NCBI GenBank assembly: GCA_902796465.1
Contig: CADBPK010000307.1
Coordinates: forward strand, 1 to 5,952
From: an uncultured Erysipelotrichaceae bacterium
GTDB taxonomy: Bacteria; Bacillota_I; Bacilli_A; Erysipelotrichales; Erysipelotrichaceae
Direction of reading: 5' to 3'
DNA: 5,952 bases
Part shown: positions 1-5,004 of the stretch, piece after piece
Position numbering within the stretch: the stretch's first letter is position 1
Layout of the letters: each line of letters opens with the position of its first letter
Made by a program: the position numbers and the translations under genes
The notes under the pieces: model-generated
Seen by the model: only the letters and a program-made list of their open reading frames with translations
Databases searched by the model: none
Told to the model about the DNA's origin: nothing

Positions 1-206
1 TATGAATTCATTGCCTTCTTTTCTTTTAAGACCCCAAATTTGTCCCCGGGTCAGATTGAGCTTTCCCCAGGTTTATTTGGTAACCCAAAGGATTCTGTCT
101 TTTCTTTGTCTTTCATGAACCAGCGGTGACTGCAGTGCCGGTGGAATTCAGAAGAACCTTTCAAACTTCATTTTCCTGCCTGTACTGGTGACCGCTCAAT
201 ACAGGG
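1..206. other. Left-edge region downstream of the anti-sigma gene, no supported gene
   Basis: No convincing gene is visible here. On the plus strand one frame is open from the left edge to a TGA at 127-129 (42 codons). A second frame is open from an ATG at 2 to a TGA at 116-118 (38 codons). Neither has a recognisable motif, and the ATG has no visible ribosome site. Two open frames at once suggest a T-rich, stop-poor non-coding stretch, or the tail of a gene or mobile element outside the window. On the minus strand only very short frames occur. A 6-base inverted repeat (179-184 with 200-205, 15-base loop) lies just after the anti-sigma stop codon but has no T-tract, so it is not a clear terminator. 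A 5-base inverted repeat, GACCC/GGGTC, spans about 31-53. Confidence 0.4.
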
Positions 207-1535
207 TCAATCATCATCGTCATCGTCCTCATCGTCATTGTAGTCATCGTCCTCATCGTGATCGTCATGATCATATTTTTCTTTCCGGTCATCATCGTAA
301 TGTTTTTCGGCCTGCTCATCAGGATCTATGATTTCTTTCTCATATTTCAGGATCGAGCCGGTTTTGGCATCCACTTCATAATCATATTCATTTTCTCCGG
401 AGATAAATTCCATTTCATATTTCAGAACGCCTCTCTCATATTCAAGTTCTGTTTTGAAGTTTTTGATCTGGCTGTCTGTCAGACCCGCATGTTTCAGAGC
501 TGCCTGTTTTGCTGTTTCAGAAGGAATGATGCCGTCGACAGCAGGTTTCGATGTTTCGAAGGAATCCGTTTTGGATTTTTCTTTTTCGTGGCGAACTATA
601 CTTCCGCTGACGGCATCAACTGTATAATCATATTCATATCCGTCAAAGCGGAATTCCACTTCGTAGACCATGCGCGAACCATCATATTCGATTTCAGCTT
701 CATCTATAAAAGCTTTTGACTGATCGATACCGGCATGATCCAGAGCTGCCTGTATAGCTTCGTTTATACCGATGTAGCTTTGGTCGCTTGGCTCACCGTT
801 TCTGTTCACGGATACTTCTTCTGTTTTTTTGTTCAGCAGATTCAGTTCGTGAATCGTCAGACCGGCCAGCTCACGATACGTGTATTTTCCTGAAGTATCT
901 GCCAGTTCTATGATCAGCTGTGCTTTGCCTAACGAAATTCCATATTCATCTGCGAGGGACTTAATCTTGTTGTCCACATTGACTTGCTGGGAAAGAACCG
1001 AACCGTTGTCCAGAAGATAAGATATTTCCTCCAGAAGTTCCTTTTCCAGATGCTTTCCGCTTTCGCTGTCAGTATCTGCGATAGATACCAGAATGGAATT
1101 GTTATCTGCATTGATATAACCATTGCGGACCAGGGAGCCGATCAGTGCATTGACTGTTACCTTAAGACTTGATCCTTTAAAATCCATTCCGTCGATTATT
1201 TTTTCGGCATCTTCATTCAGCGCATGAACTGCGAGCACCTGTTCATTTTTGTTGATGGAGACCTTTATGCTGGGATTGACATCCAGATAGATTGTTGCAA
1301 AGGATCTTGCATTGTTCTGATAAGTGCTGATTCCGAAGAATATGATCAGCAGGCAGACAATGGCAAATACCGGTATCATGATACGGGGATGCTTTTTTCC
1401 GTGTGCAGTACCGGCAAGATACCACTCATCGCCTTTCGCAGTTTCTGCGGGCGTATCTGATAAATCCTGCCGGTCAACAGACAGGTGATTATAGCCGTCT
1501 GCCAGTAAATGATTTACTTTATTTTTTGTCAACAT
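207..1535 (-). CDS. RsgI-like transmembrane anti-sigma factor with two PepSY domains and acidic tail
   Basis: A 442-residue, single-pass membrane protein, predicted to hold the sigma factor encoded just upstream at the membrane until an envelope signal arrives. Residues 1-50 are hydrophilic and probably cytoplasmic. Residues 51-71 form one membrane helix (IMIPVFAIVCLLIIFFGIS), giving N-in topology. Residues about 76-240 resemble the extracytoplasmic domain of RsgI-type anti-sigma factors, including the DVNPSI motif at 85-90. Two PepSY-like repeats follow at about 256-315 and 337-397, each ending in a YDY-V-DA-(S/T)GSI pattern. The tail, 403-442, is almost entirely Asp, Glu, His and Lys. The start is ATG, one base after the sigma stop codon (TAA-T-ATG), so translation is probably coupled. 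The N-terminal 50 residues show neither a zinc anti-sigma HxxxCxxC motif nor an obvious RsgI_N strand pattern. The anti-sigma role rests on context and domain order, not on direct evidence. Confidence 0.85.
   Translation of the reverse strand: MLTKNKVNHLLADGYNHLSVDRQDLSDTPAETAKGDEWYLAGTAHGKKHPRIMIPVFAIVCLLIIFFGISTYQNNARSFATIYLDVNPSIKVSINKNEQVLAVHALNEDAEKIIDGMDFKGSSLKVTVNALIGSLVRNGYINADNNSILVSIADTDSESGKHLEKELLEEISYLLDNGSVLSQQVNVDNKIKSLADEYGISLGKAQLIIELADTSGKYTYRELAGLTIHELNLLNKKTEEVSVNRNGEPSDQSYIGINEAIQAALDHAGIDQSKAFIDEAEIEYDGSRMVYEVEFRFDGYEYDYTVDAVSGSIVRHEKEKSKTDSFETSKPAVDGIIPSETAKQAALKHAGLTDSQIKNFKTELEYERGVLKYEMEFISGENEYDYEVDAKTGSILKYEKEIIDPDEQAEKHYDDDRKEKYDHDDHDEDDDYNDDEDDDDDD
210..299 (-). 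repeat. Trinucleotide-rich low-complexity tract encoding the Asp/His tail
   Basis: The last 30 codons of the anti-sigma gene (residues 413-442) are dominated by GAT/GAC/GAG codons, seen on the plus strand as runs of tcatcg and tcctcatcg units. About two thirds of the encoded residues are Asp, with interspersed His, Glu, Lys and Tyr. Such tracts can gain or lose codons by slippage without shifting frame. The encoded tail would lie outside the membrane and could bind divalent cations; that function is inference. Confidence 0.7.
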
Positions 1536-1536
1536 A

Positions 1537-2085
1537 TTACAGCTTTCCTTCCAGTTCTTTCCTGAGCTTTGATAATCCCCGGTGATACTTTGAGAGTACT
1601 GTCGGCAGCGGCAGTTCCATGATTCCTGCTATATCCCTGAATTTCATATCTGAAACAGCATGCAGGAGAATGATCTGATGATCCTGATCACTGAGTATTC
1701 TGAAAGCTGTTTCCAGAGTCAGTTTTAAGGAAGTATCAGTATTGGGTTCAAAAACAAGCTGACTGCCAATATCTTCAAGGGGGATCTGTGATGATCTCTG
1801 CTTTTGTCTGAATTTCATCCTGCAGAGATTCCTGGCAATTGTAAAGATCCATGCCTTTCCTTTGCCGTTGGGTGTATATGTATGCGCTGCCGCCCGGATC
1901 TTCAGAAAACAGTCCTGCATTACATCTTCAGCGTCTTCTTTGTTTTTCAGGACAGACAATGCATATGCATAAACCGGACGGTACAGACGGGAATACAGGC
2001 AATTAAAAGCTTCTCTGTCATTCAGAGCGATTCTTTGTATTAAAATATCTTCATTCATTTTCAGATTATTTTTTTCCTCAGACAT
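1537..2085 (-). CDS. ECF-type RNA polymerase sigma factor (sigma-70 family)
   Basis: A 182-residue protein of typical ECF (group 4) size, with only sigma regions 2 and 4. Region 2 spans about residues 23-97. It includes the core-binding segment DAEDVMQDCFLKI (51-63) and the promoter-melting and -10-binding stretch around KAWIFTIARNLCRMKFR (77-93). A linker of roughly 25 residues leads to region 4 (about 120-178). Region 4's helix-turn-helix, MKFRDIAGIMELPLPTVLSKYHR (147-169 in parts), matches the usual pattern in which a TV-S-(K/R)-HR segment ends the -35 recognition helix. The ATG start is supported by GAGGA (plus-strand 2092-2096) six bases upstream. The gene is followed after a single base by its probable anti-sigma factor, the classic ECF arrangement. 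It most likely directs RNA polymerase to envelope-stress or surface-related promoters, including perhaps its own. The regulon cannot be read from this window. Confidence 0.93.
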   Translation of the reverse strand: MSEEKNNLKMNEDILIQRIALNDREAFNCLYSRLYRPVYAYALSVLKNKEDAEDVMQDCFLKIRAAAHTYTPNGKGKAWIFTIARNLCRMKFRQKQRSSQIPLEDIGSQLVFEPNTDTSLKLTLETAFRILSDQDHQIILLHAVSDMKFRDIAGIMELPLPTVLSKYHRGLSKLRKELEGKL

Positions 2086-2096
2086 ATAACGTCCTC

Positions 2097-2172
2097 ACTG
2101 TATGTCGTTCTGATATATATTCTATCTTAAGTATGCATTCTTTTACTTCTGCTTTCATACTGTCTGTCGTTC
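2097..2172 (-). promoter_or_regulatory. Sigma operon upstream region with a repeated box
   Basis: Upstream of the sigma gene, the minus strand carries two copies of a 14-base box, GAACGACAnACAGT (plus-strand 2097-2110 and 2159-2172). They differ at one position and are 62 bases apart. Between them lies an A/T-rich stretch with a possible -10 hexamer TAGAAT (2119-2124), but no good -35 partner at 16-18 bases. The upstream copy includes GGAAC, which resembles an ECF -35 core, without a matching CGT-type -10. In the downstream copy, GAAC is followed 15 bases later by CGTT, but that would place the transcript start at or inside the start codon. An operator or promoter role is possible but unproven. 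Confidence 0.3.
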
Positions 2173-2261
2173 CGGTGCAGACAGAATCCATGAATTCTTT
2201 TCAGCTGAGACCGGACTGTCCGTCTTCATAAATACAATGCACAGTCATTCTGATTTATTTC

Positions 2262-2318
2262 AAAAAAAAAGAAAAATCAGCTGCCGGGTCTCACAATGCT
2301 GAAAAACAGCATCACCGG
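2262..2318 (-). terminator. Probable terminator downstream of the EamA transporter gene
   Basis: After the transporter stop codon the minus strand forms a hairpin, ATGCTG-TTTTT-CAGCAT (plus-strand 2296-2312), loosely flanked by CCGG on both sides. About 20 bases later comes a strong T-tract, TTTTTC followed by nine T (2262-2276). A second, shorter stem, TCAGC/GCTGA (2277-2281 with 2298-2302, 16-base loop), abuts the T-tract directly and competes with the first stem. The T-tract is convincing. The stem is weaker than in the other two terminators of the window. Confidence 0.5.
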
Positions 2319-2333
2319 ACTATGTCAGTATGC

Positions 2334-3209
2334 TCACATATGGGCTTTTTTGCGGAATTCGGAAAGGAATACACCGGCTATGATCACTGCTGTTCCCAGG
2401 AGATGCCGTATGGTAATGGTCTCCTTCAGGATCAGGGCGGATAATATTACTCCCGCTATGGGCATCAGATTCATCATGGCAGCAGCGGCTGCAGGATTGG
2501 TGCCGCGCAGTCCGTAATTATACAGAAGCAGGGCGCCGAGCATACAGCATAAAGCCAGATAAAGCACGGCGAGAACGGCGGAAAATGTTATCGGTCCGAT
2601 ATGGATATGTTCAAAAAACAGCATGGGAACGAAACACGCAGTGCCGATCAGGATCTGCAGATAAGTGACACTGAATGTATCGCAGTCCCTTGAGATCCGG
2701 CCAGTCGTGTAATTATATAGCGCCCAGAGAAACCCGTTGCCGATCAGGATGAGGTTTCCGATCAGGGAGCTGCTTTCGGAAGAAGGATTTACCGTCAGGA
2801 TCAGTACGCCGATGCACGCCATCAGGATGCCTGCGAACTGGTTTCCGGAAGGTCGGAAATGATAGAAGACCATGCCGGTCAGGATCGTGATGACCGGATA
2901 GGAAGCGGAAATGACACTGGCATCCGCTGCCGAAGTCATATTGACGGCAATGTTTTCCAAGGCATAGTACATCGATGTGCCGAGAATGGCTGCAGGAAGG
3001 ATCTTTTTCATGTCTTCCGCACCGGGATACCGGAAGCTTTCCCGTTTCAGGCGCATCAGGATCAGTGCGGCGGAAGATATGGCAAAACGGATCAGGCAGA
3101 GGAACAGCGGCGAAAATGTCTGCAGGGCGATCTTATCGGCAATGAAAGAAGATCCCCAGAGGCAGACAGCGGTGGTCAGGGCAAGGTAGTGTTTCCATGT
3201 ACGGTTCAT
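2334..3209 (-). CDS. EamA/DMT-superfamily membrane transporter
   Basis: A 291-residue, very hydrophobic protein with about ten predicted membrane helices in two homologous halves of five, the standard length and layout of the EamA (drug/metabolite transporter) family. The first half begins with the typical ALTTAVCLWGSSFIADK segment (residues 10-26) and contains the family-like NMTSAADASVISASYPV stretch (90-106). The second half starts near 151 with GFLWALYNY (159-167) and contains TNPAAAAAMMNLMPIAG (237-253) and a terminal KET motif (262-264). Such proteins usually export amino acids, nucleobases, drugs or other small metabolites; the substrate cannot be told here. I chose ATG at 3209 rather than an upstream ATG at 3467. 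The longer form would add 86 unconserved, arginine-rich residues overlapping the 3' end of asnA. No Shine-Dalgarno sequence precedes the chosen ATG, which lies 17 bases beyond the asnA terminator T-tract. Confidence 0.88.
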   Translation of the reverse strand: MNRTWKHYLALTTAVCLWGSSFIADKIALQTFSPLFLCLIRFAISSAALILMRLKRESFRYPGAEDMKKILPAAILGTSMYYALENIAVNMTSAADASVISASYPVITILTGMVFYHFRPSGNQFAGILMACIGVLILTVNPSSESSSLIGNLILIGNGFLWALYNYTTGRISRDCDTFSVTYLQILIGTACFVPMLFFEHIHIGPITFSAVLAVLYLALCCMLGALLLYNYGLRGTNPAAAAAMMNLMPIAGVILSALILKETITIRHLLGTAVIIAGVFLSEFRKKAHM

Positions 3210-3216
3210 GTGCTTA

Positions 3217-3222
3217 ATTGTA
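3217..3222 (-). promoter_or_regulatory. Possible -10 element for the EamA gene (leaderless start)
   Basis: The minus strand reads TACAAT, a five-of-six match to the -10 consensus, ending seven bases before the transporter ATG. A transcript from it would begin at or next to the start codon, which would fit the absence of a Shine-Dalgarno sequence. No good -35 hexamer is present; the expected position falls in the asnA terminator stem. This is a weak prediction. Confidence 0.25.
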
Positions 3223-3226
3223 TTAC

Positions 3227-3255
3227 AAAAAGAAATCCGGTTACAGAACCGGATT
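3227..3255 (-). terminator. Rho-independent terminator of asnA, overlapping its stop codon
   Basis: A perfect 9-base stem, AATCCGGTT/AACCGGATT (plus-strand 3234-3242 and 3247-3255), closes a four-base loop. On the minus strand it runs into TTTCTTTTTG, partly within the stem end. The asnA stop codon TAA (3256-3254) lies at the base of the stem, so the hairpin starts immediately with translation termination. The transporter ATG follows 17 bases after the T-tract. Confidence 0.85.
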
Positions 3256-4264
3256 ACAGAAGATGCATATTGTTTTCTTCGCAGATATCGATCATTTCCT
3301 GCGGCCAGATGGAAGCCTGAACTTCGCCGATATGCGCTTTGTTCAGCAGCAGCATGCACAGTCTGGACTGACCGATGCCGCCGCCGATCGTATACGGCAG
3401 CTGTTTTCTCTGGATCATCTGGTGATAGGGAAGTGTCAGTCTTCCTTCGCAGTGTGCTGCGACACACTGGTCGACGATGGAATTTTCATCCACACGGATG
3501 CCCATGGATGAGATCTCCAGCGCTTTCTGCAGGGAAGGCAGCCAGAACAGAAGGTCGCCGTTCAGGTTCCAGTCGTCATAGTCCGGCGCACGGCCGTCAT
3601 GGGATCTGCCGCTGCGGGTCAGCGGATATCCGATCTTCTTGATAAAGACGCATTTTTTGTCCTTGACGATGGCATCTTCCCTCTGTTTGATCGTGAGGTC
3701 CGGATACATGTCTTCCAGTTCCTGCGCGCTGATGAAGAATACATCATCCGCAAGATGACAGACCGCTTCCGGATATTTGTACCAGACTTCATGCTCCATA
3801 TGCTTGATGACCTTGAAGATCTCGCGTACAGTCGCTTCCAGTGTTTCTTCGTTTCTCTCATTGCGGGAAATGACCTTTTCCCAGTCCCACTGGTCGACAT
3901 AAACGGAATGCAGGTTGTCGAGAAGTTCATCGCGGCGGATGGCATTCATGTTGGTATACAGGCCTTCATGCATGCGAAAGCCGTATTTTTTCAGGGCATA
4001 GCGCTTCCACTTGGCCAGTGACTGGACAACTTCGATCTTTTCACCGGACATTTCCTGAATATCGAATGTGACAGGTCTTTCAATGCCGTTCAGGTTATCA
4101 TTCAGACCGGAGCTCTTGGATACAAACAGAGGCGCACTGATTCTTGTGAGCTTCAGTTCCTTACCAAGTTCCTTCTGAAATGTGTCACGGATGTATTTGA
4201 TTGCTTCCTGTGTTCGTCTGACGTTCAGTACGGGGTCATAACGTTTCGGTACTTGTACGTTCAT
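3254..4264 (-). CDS. asnA: Aspartate--ammonia ligase (asparagine synthetase A)
   Basis: A cytoplasmic enzyme of 336 residues (E. coli AsnA is 330) that makes L-asparagine from L-aspartate, ammonia and ATP via an aspartyl-AMP intermediate. It has the class II aminoacyl-tRNA-synthetase-like fold. Family motifs are intact and in order: [15 protein letters not shown] (46-60), [10 protein letters not shown] (79-88), [14 protein letters not shown] (100-113), [13 protein letters not shown] (118-130), [14 protein letters not shown] (219-232), ISSMGIRVD (251-259) and the C-terminal [14 protein letters not shown] (294-307). The start ATG is preceded by a strong ribosome site, AGGGAGG (plus-strand 4273-4279), eight bases away. 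It is transcribed divergently from the C39-like gene and ends in its own terminator, so it is probably monocistronic or nearly so. The leader within the window is too short for a T-box, and no AsnC-type regulator is adjacent. No frameshift or missing motif was seen. Confidence 0.98.
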   Translation of the reverse strand: MNVQVPKRYDPVLNVRRTQEAIKYIRDTFQKELGKELKLTRISAPLFVSKSSGLNDNLNGIERPVTFDIQEMSGEKIEVVQSLAKWKRYALKKYGFRMHEGLYTNMNAIRRDELLDNLHSVYVDQWDWEKVISRNERNEETLEATVREIFKVIKHMEHEVWYKYPEAVCHLADDVFFISAQELEDMYPDLTIKQREDAIVKDKKCVFIKKIGYPLTRSGRSHDGRAPDYDDWNLNGDLLFWLPSLQKALEISSMGIRVDENSIVDQCVAAHCEGRLTLPYHQMIQRKQLPYTIGGGIGQSRLCMLLLNKAHIGEVQASIWPQEMIDICEENNMHLL

Positions 4265-4367
4265 ATATTCAGCCTCCCTGGTTTATAATAAAAAGTATTC
4301 TAACACAATTGCCCGATATACCGTTAATAAAATTCAAAGAAATATACGCGGGCGAAAAGGAGCCTGT
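4265..4367. promoter_or_regulatory. Divergent intergenic region between asnA and the C39-like gene
   Basis: This 103-base A/T-rich region must hold the start signals of both divergent genes. For asnA (minus strand), TTGTGT (4303-4308) and TATAAA (4282-4287) form a possible sigma-A-type promoter, but the 15-base spacer is short. An alternative -10, TAGAAT, lies at 4297-4302 without a good -35. For the plus-strand gene no clear -35/-10 pair was found, but its ribosome site AAGGAG (4357-4362) is strong and sits five bases before the ATG. A perfect TATAAT on the plus strand at 4284-4289 lacks a -35 at the right distance. Confidence 0.4.
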
Positions 4368-4952
4368 ATGAAAACACCTCTGATCTATCAGATGACTGCC
4401 TATGACTGTGGTCCGACCAGCGTGATCAACGCGTTCCGCCAGCTGTTTGACCGGAAGGAACTGCCGCCGGATCTTCTGAAGATGATCTGGAATGCATGCC
4501 TGGATGAATATGAGGAAGGAAAAGCGTTCCGCGGCGGCACCAGCATGCATGCCTTCCGCTTCCTGCATGAACAGATCACTGCCTATGCCCCGCTGCTTGA
4601 TTTTCCGGCTGAAACAGCGTTTTTATGCCGGGAGGAAGTACATTTGAAAGAAGGTTCCCCGCTGGTTCAATGGGTGCAGGAAGGCGGCGCTGCCGTTGTC
4701 CGGATCCGGCTGAGCGGCGGGCATTATGTGCTGGTCACGGGCATTGATGATGAAAAGGTATACCTGTTTGACCCGTATATGGAAAATCTTTTCCCGGTCA
4801 AAGGGGTGGAATTCCATATGGAAAACAGCCGGGATTACAATGTTATCGTGGACAGGGAACGGTTTGATTCCTATGAAGAGAAAGCATTCATGATGGCGGA
4901 AACAGAACTGCGGACCGCATTCCTGCTCCGCCGGAAAGAAACGGAAAAGTGA
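4368..4952 (+). CDS. C39-like (papain-fold) cysteine peptidase family protein
   Basis: A 194-residue soluble protein with no signal peptide or membrane helix, so probably cytoplasmic. It carries a C39-type papain-like catalytic layout. Gln8 could form the oxyanion hole in QMTAYDCGPTS (8-18), with Cys14 as nucleophile. His119 lies in SGGHYVLVTG (116-125) and Asp135 in VYLFDPY (131-137), giving a plausible Cys-His-Asp triad. The spacing and the HYVLVTG...YLFDPY pattern match stand-alone C39-like proteins I associate with gut clostridia, whose role is unknown to me. It is not fused to an ABC transporter as in bacteriocin exporters, and no bacteriocin precursor or transporter is nearby. AAGGAG five bases before the ATG decides the start. 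It is divergent from asnA and ends at a strong terminator, so it is likely transcribed alone. Peptidase, amidase or transferase (BtrH-like) activities are all conceivable. Confidence 0.75.
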   Translation: MKTPLIYQMTAYDCGPTSVINAFRQLFDRKELPPDLLKMIWNACLDEYEEGKAFRGGTSMHAFRFLHEQITAYAPLLDFPAETAFLCREEVHLKEGSPLVQWVQEGGAAVVRIRLSGGHYVLVTGIDDEKVYLFDPYMENLFPVKGVEFHMENSRDYNVIVDRERFDSYEEKAFMMAETELRTAFLLRRKETEK

Positions 4953-4955
4953 CAG

Positions 4956-4990
4956 AAAAAACGTATGCCCGGTATGCAGGCATACGTTTT
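4956..4990. terminator. Bidirectional rho-independent terminator between convergent genes
   Basis: A perfect 12-base stem, AAAACGTATGCC/GGCATACGTTTT (4958-4969 and 4979-4990), encloses a nine-base loop. It begins six bases after the C39-like stop codon and ends 14 bases before the stop of the minus-strand gene. The T-run is four T on the plus strand and six T on the minus strand, so it should stop transcription from both sides, and somewhat better for the minus-strand gene. Confidence 0.9.
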
Positions 4991-5004
4991 CATATGTTCA
5001 TTTC

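Noticed and set aside
258..719. 153-codon plus-strand open frame opposite the anti-sigma gene
   Set aside because: It is the complement of the PepSY and acidic-tail coding sequence. Its Phe/Ile richness follows from the Asp/Glu-rich opposite strand, and no family resemblance or ribosome site is seen.
2097..2110. Autoregulatory ECF promoter directly before the sigma start codon
   Set aside because: GAAC and CGTT are about 15 bases apart, but the transcript would start at or inside the first codons, leaving no usable ribosome site. It is therefore kept only as a possible operator.
2859..3320. 153-codon plus-strand open frame opposite the transporter
   Set aside because: It lies antisense to a well-supported EamA gene, crosses the asnA terminator, and has no recognisable motif.
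3210..3467. N-terminal extension of the EamA transporter to an ATG at 3467
   Set aside because: The extra 86 residues are arginine-rich, lack transporter character and overlap the conserved 3' end of asnA. The frame is a shadow of asnA and crosses its terminator.
3599..4021. 140-codon plus-strand open frame opposite asnA
   Set aside because: It is fully antisense to conserved asnA motifs and has no independent coding evidence.
4265..4367. T-box or other riboswitch controlling asnA
   Set aside because: The space before the divergent gene is only 103 bases, with no stem I/T-box sequence, and is too short for a T-box leader.
4368..4952. Bacteriocin-processing exporter system
   Set aside because: The C39-like protein is not fused to an ABC transporter, and no double-glycine leader peptide or immunity gene lies nearby in the window.
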